Assembly: GCF_014648395.1 (NCBI RefSeq)
Contig: NZ_BMRA01000005.1
Location: 487,249-551,248 of the forward strand
Length of the DNA: 64,000 bases
Direction: 5' to 3'
Origin: Micromonospora fulviviridis
Lineage (GTDB): Bacteria; Actinomycetota; Actinomycetes; Mycobacteriales; Micromonosporaceae
Part shown: positions 16,379 to 24,480 of the stretch, piece after piece
Layout: every line of letters starts with the position of its first letter
How positions within the stretch are numbered: position 1 is the first letter of the stretch
Notes under the pieces: model-generated
Databases searched by the model: none
What the model saw: the letters and a program-made list of their open reading frames with translations, nothing else
What the model was told of the DNA's origin: nothing
Translations under genes and position numbers: made by a program

Positions 16379-17329
16379 TCAGGGACGCCAGCCGGCCGCG
16401 GTCAGGGCGGCGCGGAGTTGCGCCACCACCTCGTCCGGGCGGTGGCGGACGTCGAAGGCGGTGAAGCGCAGTATCCGGTCGCCCTCGATCCAGACCCGGT
16501 TCTGGCGACGCAGGTCCGCCGCCCAGTGCCGGACGTCCATGTGGTGCGCGCCGTCCACCTCGACGTGCAACCGCCAGCGCGGCCAGTAGGCGTCCAGGTA
16601 GCGTTGCCGGCCGTCGGCGTCCCGCCGGCGCGCCTGCCCGTCCGGCGCTGGCAGGCCGTGGCGGCGGCAGAGCCGGACCAGGTCGATCTCGGACAGGGCC
16701 TCGGCGCCGCCGGCCACGTCGCGCAGCGTCTCCCGGACCAGGCCGCGCCGCCGCGCGCGGGGCATCCGCTCCAGCACCGCGCCGATCTCCGCCAGGGTCG
16801 CCCGCCGCTGCTGGCAGCCGGCCGCGACGATCTCCTGCGCCTCCTCGTCGGTACGCGCCCACTGTGCCGCGTCCACCAGGGAGCGTGCCATGGTCGTCCG
16901 GTCCGGCCGGCCCCGCTGGTGGTCGGCCGCGGCGAGCTGGCGCACCCGGCGCACGCGTACCGCCGGCAGGCCCAGCGGGAGCCGTCGCAGCAGGTCGGGC
17001 GCCCGCCGCTGGTGGGGGACCAGCACGTCCACCACCTCGTACCGCCAGTTGCTCCGCAGGCCGCCGGCCCGGGCGGCCGCCAGCCCGGCCAGCAGCGCCC
17101 CCTCGCCCGCCGCCAGCACCGCGACCCACCACTGCTGGTCCCGGCTGAACGGGCCGCCCGGGGCGGCTCGCAGGACGCCGCGACACACCCGTTGCCAGCG
17201 GCCGCTGGCCAGCAGGTGCCGCACCTTCGCCGGAGTCAGTTCCGCGACCGCCTGCGCCCAGGTGAGCACCCCCGACTGGGCGAACAGCGTCCACTCCAGT
17301 CCCGACGCGTCGTCCCCCGGCACTCGCAC
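16379..17329 (-). CDS. AbiEi-like / DUF559 (Vsr-like nuclease fold) protein
   Basis: A 316-residue protein. The N-terminal part (about 10-110) resembles the winged-helix and adjoining region of AbiEi-type proteins. The C-terminal 80 residues are DUF559, a relative of very-short-patch-repair and other PD-(D/E)xK nucleases: LHVEVDGAHH holds the conserved Glu257 and Asp259, followed by Asp-Leu-Arg-Arg-Gln-Asn and a final RFTAFDV strand. Such proteins are often multicopy in Micromonosporaceae, and their role is unproven; links to phage defence or repair are only suggested. It starts with GTG at 17329 without a clear ribosome site. Two related hairpins flank it, and no partner gene (such as an AbiEii nucleotidyltransferase) is adjacent. 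Confidence 0.78.
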   Translation of the reverse strand: MRVPGDDASGLEWTLFAQSGVLTWAQAVAELTPAKVRHLLASGRWQRVCRGVLRAAPGGPFSRDQQWWVAVLAAGEGALLAGLAAARAGGLRSNWRYEVVDVLVPHQRRAPDLLRRLPLGLPAVRVRRVRQLAAADHQRGRPDRTTMARSLVDAAQWARTDEEAQEIVAAGCQQRRATLAEIGAVLERMPRARRRGLVRETLRDVAGGAEALSEIDLVRLCRRHGLPAPDGQARRRDADGRQRYLDAYWPRWRLHVEVDGAHHMDVRHWAADLRRQNRVWIEGDRILRFTAFDVRHRPDEVVAQLRAALTAAGWRP

Positions 17330-17347
17330 CGGTCGATCCCACCGCGC

Positions 17348-17393
17348 TTCGGGTGCGTTTCTTGTCGCCCCAGCGACAACAACCGCACCCGAA
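17348..17393. terminator. Interrupted hairpin 5' of the DUF559 gene, related to that at 16329
   Basis: TTCGGGTGCG (17348-17357) pairs with 17384-17393 and TTGTCGC (17362-17368) with 17373-17379. It lies after the stop of the flavoprotein gene and before the DUF559 start, so it can terminate the former. Confidence 0.65.
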
Positions 17394-17405
17394 AGCCGAC
17401 AGGTG

Positions 17406-18785
17406 TCAGCGGCCGGCGTGGGCCAGGGCGTCGACGGCCTTGCGGGCGGCGATCAGCACCGGGTCCCAGACCGGGGCGTACGGCGGCGCGTAGCCCAGGT
17501 CGAGCGCGGTCATCTCGTCCACCGTCATGTTGTTCCACAGCGCAACGGCCAGCGCGTCGATCCGCTTGGCCGCCTCGGACCAGCCGACGATCTGCGCGCC
17601 CAGCAGCCGGCCGCTGGGCCGCTCGGCGATGAGCTTCACGGTCATCGGTCGGGCGCCCGGGTAGTAGCCGGCCCGGTTGGTCGACTCGGCCAGCACGGTG
17701 ATGAACTCGAAGCCGGCCGCGGTGGCGTCCCGCTCGCGCAGGCCGGTCCGCCCCACCTCCAGGTCGCAGACCTTGGTCACCGCCGTGCCGATCACGCCGG
17801 GGAAGGTCGCGTACCCGCCGCCGATGTTGATGCCGGCGACCCGGCCCTGCTTGTTGGCGTACGTGCCCAGCGGGATGTGCACCGGCATGCCGCTGACCCG
17901 GTGCAGCGACTCCACGCAGTCGCCGGCCGCCCAGACACCGGGCACCCCGGGCACCCGCATCCGCCGGTCGACGCGGATCGCCCCGGACGGGCCGATCGGC
18001 AGGCCGGCCGCCTCGCCGAGGGCGGTGTTCGGGCGTACGCCCAGGCCCAGCACCACGACGTCGGCCGGCATCGGCCCCTCGTTGGTGACCACGGCGGCGA
18101 TCCGGCCGTCCCGCTCGTCGAGGCCGGTGACCGTGAGGCCGGTGCGGATGCCGATGCCGGTGCCGCGCATCGCCTCGGCCACCAGCTCGCCCATGTCCGG
18201 GTCCACGGTGGACATCGGCTGGTCGGCCTGCTCGACCAGGTCGACCGAGAGCCCGTGGTGCAGCAGCGCCTCGGCCATCTCCACGCCGATGTAGCCGCCG
18301 CCGACCACCACCGCGCGGCGGGGCTTCGGCTCGCGTTCCAGCCAGTCGAGCAGAGCGGTGCCGTCGTCGAGGGTCTGCATGCCGAACACCCCGGCCACCC
18401 CGCCACGCGCCCAGTCGGGCTGGATCGGGCGCGCGCCGGTGGCGTACATCAGCGTGTCGAAGCCTTCGCGGACCTCGCCGCCGCCCTCCAGGTCGCGGGC
18501 GACCACCTCGCGGCGGTCGAGGTCGATGGCGGTGACCTCGTGCCGCAGCCGGACCTCGATGTCGAAGTCGTTCCGGAAGGTGGCGGGATCCCGGGCGATG
18601 AGCTGGTCCCGCTCCGGCACGATCCCGCTGACCCAGAACGGGATGCCGCAGGCCGAGTAGGAGGTGAAGTGGCCCCGCTCGAAGGCGACGATCTCCAGGT
18701 CGCCGCGGTCGCGGAGGCGCCGGGCCTGGGACGCCGCCGACATTCCGGCGGCGTCCCCGCCGACGACGACCATCCGCTCCGCCAC
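17406..18785 (-). CDS. FAD-dependent pyridine nucleotide-disulfide oxidoreductase (CoA-disulfide reductase-like)
   Basis: A 459-residue flavoprotein with two Rossmann folds: FAD-binding VVVGGDAAGMSAA at the N-terminus and NAD(P)-binding VVVGGGYIGVEMAE near residues 150-165. The single active-site cysteine is in YSACGIPFW (Cys46), the signature of CoA-disulfide reductases and NADH oxidases/peroxidases rather than of two-cysteine dithiol enzymes. The GVWAAGDC FAD site lies near 285, and a C-terminal dimerisation domain follows. The role is probably reduction of CoA disulfide or related low-molecular disulfides in the cytoplasm. I choose the GTG at 18785, seven bases after a minus-strand CAGGAT box, over the ATG at 18794 that lies inside that box. 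It stands alone. Confidence 0.87.
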   Translation of the reverse strand: MAERMVVVGGDAAGMSAASQARRLRDRGDLEIVAFERGHFTSYSACGIPFWVSGIVPERDQLIARDPATFRNDFDIEVRLRHEVTAIDLDRREVVARDLEGGGEVREGFDTLMYATGARPIQPDWARGGVAGVFGMQTLDDGTALLDWLEREPKPRRAVVVGGGYIGVEMAEALLHHGLSVDLVEQADQPMSTVDPDMGELVAEAMRGTGIGIRTGLTVTGLDERDGRIAAVVTNEGPMPADVVVLGLGVRPNTALGEAAGLPIGPSGAIRVDRRMRVPGVPGVWAAGDCVESLHRVSGMPVHIPLGTYANKQGRVAGINIGGGYATFPGVIGTAVTKVCDLEVGRTGLRERDATAAGFEFITVLAESTNRAGYYPGARPMTVKLIAERPSGRLLGAQIVGWSEAAKRIDALAVALWNNMTVDEMTALDLGYAPPYAPVWDPVLIAARKAVDALAHAGR

Positions 18786-18792
18786 GACGCCC

Positions 18793-18798
18793 ATCCTG
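18793..18798 (-). promoter_or_regulatory. -10-like box of the flavoprotein gene
   Basis: CAGGAT on the minus strand, seven bases before the GTG at 18785. It overlaps the alternative ATG at 18794, which argues against that start. Confidence 0.35.
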
Positions 18799-18825
18799 TC
18801 ACGCGCGCCGCGCTCGCGTGGGCGC

Positions 18826-19965
18826 TCAGCCCCGGGTCTGCCGGGCCACGTCCGCGACCACGTCGACCAGCTCGCCGGTACGCGCGAACACCGCCCGCTG
18901 TCGTGCCGCGCCGCTGCCGTGCCGGCGCAGCCCGCCGAGCAGGTCGGTCACCTGGTCGAGGTCGCCGTGCCGCGCCAGTTCCGGGCGGACCCGCTCGACC
19001 AGCCCGTCCAGCAGTTCCCAGGCCGGGCGCAGCTCGCCGTCGGTGAGGTCGACGCCCTCGCCCTCCAGCCCGTCGTGGGCCGCCCGCCAGTGCGCGGCGA
19101 CCAGCAGGTGGTGGTCGGTGTTGGCGGCCGGCCGGCCCTCGGCGATCTCCGTCATGGCGGTCGCCACCAGGGCCCGGACCAGGGCGGCGACCAGCACCGC
19201 GTCGTCCACCGACGGGCAGACGTCACCGATCCGGATCTCCACGGTGGGGTACTTGGCGGACAGCCGGGCGTACCAGTAGAGCATCCCCTCGTCGAGCATC
19301 ACGCCGCTGGCGATGAGCTGCCGGATCAGCCGTTCGTAGTGCTCGTGCGAGTCGAGCCAGGGGGTGGGCGCCACCGAGGGCCAGCGCTCCCACTCGACCG
19401 AGCGCCAGCTCGCGTAGCCGGTGTCCTCGCCCTTGGCGAACGGGGAGTTGGCGGTGACCGCGTGCAGGATGGGCAGCCAGGGCCGCACGTGGTTGAGCAC
19501 CTGCACGCCGGTCTCCGCGTCCGGGACGCCGACGTGCACGTGCATGCCGTTGTTGCCGGGCCCCGGCACGAGCAGCCGGAACCGTTCGATCATCCGGTCG
19601 AAGCGGGGCTTGTCCACCACCGGCGGCACCGGCCCGTCCACCGGACCGGTGCCGATGGCCAGCAGCCGGACGCCGGCCCGTTCGGCGGCGGCGGACAGTT
19701 CGGCGCGGAGCATGGCGAGCGAGTGCCGGATGGAGGACAGTTCCAGCCCGGGCGGGCTGCCGATCTCGATCTGGCTGGTCTGGAACTCCCGCTCCACCTG
19801 GCCCCGCAGTTCGGCCGGCACCTGCTCCATGACGAGGTCGACGGCGGGCACGGCGGCCCCGGTGTGCGGGTCGACGAGCAGGAACTCCTCCTCCACGCCG
19901 ACCGTCAGCAGGTCCGTCCCGCCGGGTGCGGCGCTCCGTTCCCGCTCCGCCACTGACCCGCTCAT
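18826..19965 (-). CDS. Carboxylate-amine ligase, YbdK/glutamate-cysteine ligase-like
   Basis: This 379-residue ATP-grasp-like enzyme of the GCS2 family starts with the typical TVGVEEEFLLVD (about residues 20-31). It also shows QIEIGSP, the GNNGMHVHVGVPD metal/ATP segment near 138-150, and VEIRIGDVCPSVDD. YbdK-type proteins have weak glutamate-cysteine ligase activity in vitro; since actinomycetes make mycothiol rather than glutathione, the physiological amide product is uncertain. The ATG at 19965 gives the expected length. It is transcribed alone, divergent from the small membrane protein at 20124. Confidence 0.88.
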   Translation of the reverse strand: MSGSVAERERSAAPGGTDLLTVGVEEEFLLVDPHTGAAVPAVDLVMEQVPAELRGQVEREFQTSQIEIGSPPGLELSSIRHSLAMLRAELSAAAERAGVRLLAIGTGPVDGPVPPVVDKPRFDRMIERFRLLVPGPGNNGMHVHVGVPDAETGVQVLNHVRPWLPILHAVTANSPFAKGEDTGYASWRSVEWERWPSVAPTPWLDSHEHYERLIRQLIASGVMLDEGMLYWYARLSAKYPTVEIRIGDVCPSVDDAVLVAALVRALVATAMTEIAEGRPAANTDHHLLVAAHWRAAHDGLEGEGVDLTDGELRPAWELLDGLVERVRPELARHGDLDQVTDLLGGLRRHGSGAARQRAVFARTGELVDVVADVARQTRG

Positions 19966-20111
19966 CGACACCACCGTCCGCTCCGTACCGGCCGCGGCAC
20001 CGTGCCGCCCGGTCGACGCCCTGTTACCCACCGTGTCGGCGTGGGGAAACGCCGGGCGGCGTGTCGCCGGGCACGCGCCGCGATCGGGTCCGGGGACGTG
20101 ACAACGGGTTC

Positions 20112-20117
20112 TAGGGT
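20112..20117 (+). promoter_or_regulatory. -10 box of the small membrane protein gene (leaderless)
   Basis: TAGGGT ends six bases before the GTG at 20124, the leaderless spacing. Confidence 0.5.
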
Positions 20118-20123
20118 GGTCGT

Positions 20124-20402
20124 GTGGCAGGGATGCTGATGACCGGGATGTGGGCGTACGCCCTCGCCCTGCTCGCGGACCGCCCGGCCGGCCTGCTCGC
20201 CGGCGCGGCGGTGGCCGCCGCGCTGCTGCTCGCCACACTGCTCGCGCTGCGGGTCCGGGCGCTGCCCACGCCGCGCGGCGGCCCGCGCGCCGTCGCCCTG
20301 CGGGCCCGGGCCCGGCACCGCCGGGTGCCCCGTCAGGTCGACCCGGACGCCCCGGGACGGCCGCGTCCCCGTGCGCCCGGGCTGCGCCCCTCGGCCGCGT
20401 AG
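20124..20402 (+). CDS. Small membrane protein (DUF6412-like) upstream of the YidC homologue
   Basis: A 92-residue protein with one or two hydrophobic segments (about residues 7-21 and 24-42) and a basic, proline-rich C-terminal tail. It starts with GTG, six bases after a TAGGGT box, so translation is leaderless. It sits 119 bases before the accessory YidC-like gene, an arrangement I associate with DUF6412 proteins in actinobacteria; the family name is a guess from context and size. It may help the insertase, but nothing in the sequence proves that. Confidence 0.7.
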   Translation: MAGMLMTGMWAYALALLADRPAGLLAGAAVAAALLLATLLALRVRALPTPRGGPRAVALRARARHRRVPRQVDPDAPGRPRPRAPGLRPSAA

Positions 20403-20464
20403 CCGCCTCGCGTCGGGTCCTCCTCCGGCGCGCCGTCGCCGCGGCCGGTTCCGTCGTCATCCGT

Positions 20465-20491
20465 CCCGACGGGACGCGTCGTCCCGTCGGG
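20465..20491 (+). promoter_or_regulatory. 12-bp perfect hairpin between the small membrane gene and the YidC homologue
   Basis: CCCGACGGGACG (20465-20476) pairs with 20480-20491 over a three-base loop, about 30 bases before the YidC-like ATG. There is no T-tract. It may separate the two genes transcriptionally or act as a leader structure. Confidence 0.45.
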
Positions 20492-20521
20492 GCATCCGGA
20501 ATCGGACCGAGGGGTTTCCCC

Positions 20522-21265
20522 ATGCTCGCCTTCGCACCACTGCACGCCGCGACCTCCGCCGCCGCCACCGTCGTCACCTGGCTCGCCGACACGCTCGCCC
20601 CGCTGACCGGCGGCGCCGCGACGGCCGCCGCGATCGTCCTGTTCACCGTCGGGGTCCGGCTGCTGATCTCGCCGCTCACCCTGGCCCAGGTCCGCGGGGA
20701 GCGGCGCCGCGCGGCGCTCGCCCCCGAGGTCCGCGACCTCCAGCGGCGGTACGCCGACGATCCCGGCCGGCTCCAGAGCGAGTTGTTCGCGCTCTACCGG
20801 CGGGCCGGGGCCAGCCCCGTCGCGGGCTGCCTGCCGGCGCTGTTGCAGGCGCCGTTCTTCCTGGTCATGTACCGCCTCTTCGCCACCGGCGACGGCCACT
20901 CGCACCTGCTGGACGAGAAGCTCGCCGGCGTACCCCTGGGGTGGCATCTCGGCGACGGGCTCACCGGTCCGGTGGTGGCGGTCTTCGGGGTGCTGCTGGC
21001 GGCGCTGCTCGTGCTGGCCTGGTGGTCGGCCCGGCGGGCGCGCCGGGCGGCCGCGGCCACCGGCACCATCGCCGGTGCGCCGACCGAGGGCCCGGGCGCC
21101 GCGGTGCTGGGTTGGCTGGTGCCGCTGCTGCCCTTCACCACGGTGCTGGTGGGGCTCGTGGTGCCGCTGGCGGCGGTGCTCTACCTGGTCACCACGACGG
21201 CGTGGACCGCGCTGGAGCAGGCCGTGCTGCGCCGGCCCCAGCCGGAAGGCATCGACGTACGTTGA
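20522..21265 (+). CDS. Accessory YidC/Oxa1-family membrane insertase
   Basis: A 247-residue protein of the YidC/Oxa1/Alb3 type with about five membrane segments. The conserved arginine lies in the first core segment (VGVRLLISPLTLAQ, about residues 46-60). The cytoplasmic helical hairpin is RRYADDPGRLQSELFALYRRAG, then the LPALLQAPFFLVMYRLF segment. It inserts membrane proteins into the cytoplasmic membrane, alone or with SecYEG. It is not next to rpmH-rnpA, where the main actinobacterial yidC lies, so it is probably a second, specialised copy. The ATG at 20522 has GAGGGG upstream. Its stop codon overlaps the TTGACA of the following promoter. Confidence 0.87.
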   Translation: MLAFAPLHAATSAAATVVTWLADTLAPLTGGAATAAAIVLFTVGVRLLISPLTLAQVRGERRRAALAPEVRDLQRRYADDPGRLQSELFALYRRAGASPVAGCLPALLQAPFFLVMYRLFATGDGHSHLLDEKLAGVPLGWHLGDGLTGPVVAVFGVLLAALLVLAWWSARRARRAAAATGTIAGAPTEGPGAAVLGWLVPLLPFTTVLVGLVVPLAAVLYLVTTTAWTALEQAVLRRPQPEGIDVR

Positions 21266-21312
21266 CAACTGCGGGGGCGGACGCGTAGAAAACGCCTCAG
21301 AGAGCGCTCTCT
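21262..21312 (+). promoter_or_regulatory. Promoter of the GH16 gene with LacI-type operator at the start site
   Basis: TTGACA (21262-21267) and TAGAAA (21286-21291) are 18 bases apart. The 14-bp perfect palindrome AGAGAGCGCTCTCT (21299-21312) covers the predicted start of transcription. Palindromes centred on GCGC with flanking purine/pyrimidine arms are typical of LacI-family sugar-utilisation repressors such as CebR. No such repressor gene is in the window. Confidence 0.7.
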
Positions 21313-21342
21313 CCTGCCCGTCCCCCGCAGAGAGGCACCCCG

Positions 21343-22767
21343 ATGAACCCTGTCCCGGCGGCCACGGCCGCCCCCTCCGCCGTGCGCGGATCGCGCCGGC
21401 GGCTCTCCCTGGCGGCCGCCGTGCTCGCCGCCACCACCGCCCTCGCCACCGTCACCATGACCGCCCACGCCGCCGTGCCGCCGCCGCCCAGCGGCTGGAG
21501 TCTGGTGTGGAGCGACGACTTCACGGGCGCGGCGGGCACCCTGCCCTCCTCGGCCAACTGGATCATCGACACCGGCACCAGCTACCCGGGCGGCCCGGCC
21601 AACTGGGGCACCGGCGAGATCCAGACCTACACCTCCAGCACCGCCAACCTGTCCCAGGACGGCGCCGGCAACCTGCGGATCACCCCGCTCAGGGACGGCG
21701 CCGGCCGGTGGACCTCGGCCCGGATCGAGACGGTCCGCGCCAACTTCAAGCCGCCCGCCGGGGGCGTCCTGGCCTTGGAGGGGCGGATCCAGATGCCGAA
21801 CGTGACCGGCGCCCAGGCCGCCGGCTACTGGCCGGCCTTCTGGGCGCTCGGCTCCCCGTACCGGGGCAACTACCAGAACTGGCCGGGCATCGGCGAGTTC
21901 GACGTGATGGAGAACGTCAACGGGATCAACTCAGTCTGGGGGGTGCTGCACTGCGGCGTCGCCCCGGGCGGGCCGTGCAACGAGTTCAACGGCATCGGCA
22001 ACTCCCGGGCCTGCCCGGGCAGCACCTGCCAGTCGGCGTTCCACACCTACCGCTTCGAGTGGGACGCCTCGATCAGCCCGCAACAGCTGCGCTGGTACGT
22101 CGACGGCCAGCTCTTCCACACCGTCAGCCAGAGCCAGGTGGGCGAGCCGTACTGGGGGCAGATGACCAACCACGGCGGCTACTTCATGCTGCTCAACGTG
22201 GCGATGGGCGGCGGTTTCCCGGACGGGGTGGCCGGCTCCGCCACGCCCACCGCGTCGACCGTCTCCGGTCGGCCCATGCTGGTCGACTACGTGGCCGCCT
22301 ACACCCGCGGTGGCGGCGGCACGCCGTCGCCCACCCCGACCACGCCGCCGCCCGGCGGGGCGGTGGACGCGTACTCCACCATCCAGGCCGAGGCGTTCAC
22401 CGGGCAGAACGGGGTGCAGGTGGAGGCGTGCGCCGAGGGCGGCCAGGACATCGGCTGGCTGGCCAACGGCGACTGGGCCCGCTACGACAACGTGGAGTTC
22501 GGCGCCACGCCGCCGAGGGACTTCGTGGCCCGGGTCGCCTCGGGCGCGCCGGCCGGGGTGAGCGGGCTGGTCGAGGTTCGGGTGGACAGCCCCACGAACC
22601 CGCCGATCGGCAGCTTCGCGGTCGCCAACACCGGCGGCTGGCAGAGCTGGCGCTCGGTGCCGGGCAACGTCGCCGCGGTCACCGGCCGGCACACCGTCTA
22701 CCTGACCTTCACCAGCGGCCAGCCGGCCGACTTCGTCAACGTCAACTGGTTCACCTTCCGGCGCTGA
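21343..22767 (+). CDS. Secreted GH16 endo-beta-glucanase with C-terminal CBM6
   Basis: A 474-residue exported enzyme. The signal peptide runs to about residue 43 (basic start, hydrophobic core, AHA end). The GH16 domain spans about 48-325 with the catalytic motif GEFDVMEN: nucleophile Glu185, Asp187 and acid/base Glu190. This fits laminarinase-like endo-beta-1,3-glucanases, which cut fungal wall or algal glucans. A Pro/Thr/Gly linker (about 326-340) leads to a CBM6 domain (about 345-474), recognisable by IQAEAFTGQNGV at its start and FVNVNWFTF at its end. An AGAGAGG ribosome site precedes the ATG. A likely LacI-type operator on its promoter suggests induction by glucan-derived sugars. A strong terminator follows. 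Confidence 0.93.
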   Translation: MNPVPAATAAPSAVRGSRRRLSLAAAVLAATTALATVTMTAHAAVPPPPSGWSLVWSDDFTGAAGTLPSSANWIIDTGTSYPGGPANWGTGEIQTYTSSTANLSQDGAGNLRITPLRDGAGRWTSARIETVRANFKPPAGGVLALEGRIQMPNVTGAQAAGYWPAFWALGSPYRGNYQNWPGIGEFDVMENVNGINSVWGVLHCGVAPGGPCNEFNGIGNSRACPGSTCQSAFHTYRFEWDASISPQQLRWYVDGQLFHTVSQSQVGEPYWGQMTNHGGYFMLLNVAMGGGFPDGVAGSATPTASTVSGRPMLVDYVAAYTRGGGGTPSPTPTTPPPGGAVDAYSTIQAEAFTGQNGVQVEACAEGGQDIGWLANGDWARYDNVEFGATPPRDFVARVASGAPAGVSGLVEVRVDSPTNPPIGSFAVANTGGWQSWRSVPGNVAAVTGRHTVYLTFTSGQPADFVNVNWFTFRR

Positions 22768-22774
22768 GCCGGCC

Positions 22775-22806
22775 GGGCCGGGGGCTCCGCGAGGGACCCC
22801 CGGCCC
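22775..22806 (+). terminator. Terminator of the GH16 gene
   Basis: GGGCCGGGGG (22775-22784) pairs perfectly with 22797-22806 over a 12-base loop, eight bases after the stop codon. Confidence 0.75.
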
Positions 22807-22811
22807 GCCTC

Positions 22812-22841
22812 TGGACAGAAACAGTTAACAGTCTTAATAAT
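22812..22841 (+). promoter_or_regulatory. AT-rich promoter of the chitinase gene
   Basis: TGGACA (22812-22817) and TAATAA (22835-22840) are 17 bases apart, giving a leader of about 55 bases. The spacer holds the dyad TTAA-CAGTC-TTAA (22825-22837) and repeated AACAG units, strikingly AT-rich for this genome and a plausible regulator site. Confidence 0.6.
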
Positions 22842-22901
22842 GAGCGCACGTCGACGGTCGTAAATGCCCACCCTCCACCACAACGGTCCCTGGAGGACGC
22901 C

Positions 22902-24467
22902 GTGAGACTCCGCTCCACCCGTACGGCGACGTTCGCCGCCGCGCTCGCCGCCGCCCTGGTCGCCGGCACCCTGCTGGCCGCGCCACCCGCCTCCGCCGCC
23001 ACCGCCGCCTTCGTCCGCACCTCCACCTGGAGCAGCGGGTACGAGGCGAAGTTCACCGTCACCAACGACAGTTCGGCCAGCATCTCCTCCTGGAACGTCC
23101 AGTTCGACCTGCCCGCCGGCAGCACCCTCGGCTCGTTCTGGGACGCCCGGCTGACCACCTCCGGCCAGCACGTGACCGCGGTGAACCAGTCCTGGAACGG
23201 CACCCTCGCCCCGGGCGCCAGCACCAGCTTCGGCTTCATCGTCAGCGGCACCGGCGACCCGACCAACTGCACGGTCAACGGCGGGTCCTGCACGGGCGGG
23301 GGCGGCGGCAACCCCGGCGCGCCGGCCACCCCCGGCGGCCTCCGGGTCACCGGCACCACCAACACGTCGGTCTCGCTGGCCTGGAACGCCGTCTCCGGCA
23401 CGGTCACCGGCTACCGGGTCTACGAGGGCGGCACCGTGAAGGCCACGGTCACCGGCACCTCGGCCACCGTCTCCGGGCTGGCCGCCTGCACCGGCCACAG
23501 CTACACGGTGGCCGCGTACAACGCCAGCGGGGAGTCGGCGAAGTCCGCGCCGGTGTCGGCCACCACCACCGGCTGCACCGGCGGGGGTGGCGGCGCGATG
23601 GCCGCGGCGCCCTACCTCTACCCGGGCTGGGGCGACCCGCCCGCGCCGTCGACGGTGATGGGCGCGACCGGGATCAAGTGGTTCACCATCGCGTTCGTGC
23701 TCTCCGGCGGCGGCTGCACCCCGGCCTGGGACGGCAGCGGCCCGCTCACCGGCGGCACGCACGCCAGCACCATCGCCGCGATCAAGGCGGCCGGTGGTGA
23801 CATCATCCCGTCCTTCGGCGGCTGGAGCGGCAACAAGCTCGGCCCGAACTGCTCCTCGGCCAGCGCGCTGGCCGGCGCCTACCAGCAGGTCATCAACGCC
23901 TACGGACTCAAGGCGATCGACATCGACATCGAGAACAGCGACGAGTTCGAGAACGAGGTGGTGCAGGACCGGATCCTGGACGCCCTGAAGATCGTCAAGC
24001 AGAACAACCCGGGGATCAGGACGATCGTCACCTTCGGCACCTCGACCACCGGGCCGTCCTACTACGGCACCCGACTGATCAACCAGGCCGCCGCGAAGGG
24101 CGCCAACATCGACGTCTTCACCATCATGCCGTTCGACTTCGGCGGCGGCGCGAACATGTACCAGAGCACGGTCAACGCGGCCGAGGGGCTGAAGAACGCG
24201 CTCAAGAACGCGTTCGGCTGGTCCGACGCCACCGCCTACGCCCACATGGGCCTCTCTGGGATGAACGGGCTCTCCGACCAGCAGGAGCTCACCTCCCCGG
24301 CCACCTGGACGCAGATCCGGGACTGGGCCAAGGCCCGTGGGCTCGCCCGGTTCACCTTCTGGTCGGTCAACCGGGACCGGCCCTGCCCGGGCGGCGGAGT
24401 GGTCTCCAACTGCTCCGGCATCGCCCAGAACACCTGGGAGTTCACCACCATCACCGCGGGATTCTGA
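22902..24467 (+). CDS. Secreted GH18 chitinase with CBM2 and fibronectin type III domains
   Basis: A 521-residue exported enzyme that hydrolyses chitin. A signal peptide covers about the first 33 residues. A cellulose/chitin-binding CBM2 domain follows (about 35-128, with SWNVQFDLPAG and SWNGTLAPGAS), then a Gly linker, an FnIII domain (about 140-222), a second Gly linker and the GH18 catalytic domain (about 232-521). The GH18 signature is AIDIDIEN: Asp340, Asp342 and catalytic Glu344. The sequence from APYLYPGWGDPP to the end closely resembles known Streptomyces family-18 chitinases. It starts with GTG at 22902 with TGGAGG just upstream. It has its own AT-rich promoter, separate from the GH16 gene. 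Confidence 0.94.
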   Translation: MRLRSTRTATFAAALAAALVAGTLLAAPPASAATAAFVRTSTWSSGYEAKFTVTNDSSASISSWNVQFDLPAGSTLGSFWDARLTTSGQHVTAVNQSWNGTLAPGASTSFGFIVSGTGDPTNCTVNGGSCTGGGGGNPGAPATPGGLRVTGTTNTSVSLAWNAVSGTVTGYRVYEGGTVKATVTGTSATVSGLAACTGHSYTVAAYNASGESAKSAPVSATTTGCTGGGGGAMAAAPYLYPGWGDPPAPSTVMGATGIKWFTIAFVLSGGGCTPAWDGSGPLTGGTHASTIAAIKAAGGDIIPSFGGWSGNKLGPNCSSASALAGAYQQVINAYGLKAIDIDIENSDEFENEVVQDRILDALKIVKQNNPGIRTIVTFGTSTTGPSYYGTRLINQAAAKGANIDVFTIMPFDFGGGANMYQSTVNAAEGLKNALKNAFGWSDATAYAHMGLSGMNGLSDQQELTSPATWTQIRDWAKARGLARFTFWSVNRDRPCPGGGVVSNCSGIAQNTWEFTTITAGF

Positions 24468-24474
24468 TCCCGCG
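24455..24474. terminator. Short hairpin straddling the chitinase stop codon
   Basis: CGCGGGAT (24455-24462) pairs with ATCCCGCG (24467-24474) around the TGA. The convergent DedA gene ends seven bases later, so this may be the only transcription barrier between them. Confidence 0.45.
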
Positions 24475-24480
24475 CCGCGG

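Noticed and set aside
18826..20679. Very long minus-strand frame extending the carboxylate-amine ligase upstream to 20679
   Set aside because: The upstream part is Arg/Ala/Pro-rich and crosses the small membrane gene and its promoter. The family N-terminus (TVGVEEEF) fits the ATG at 19965.
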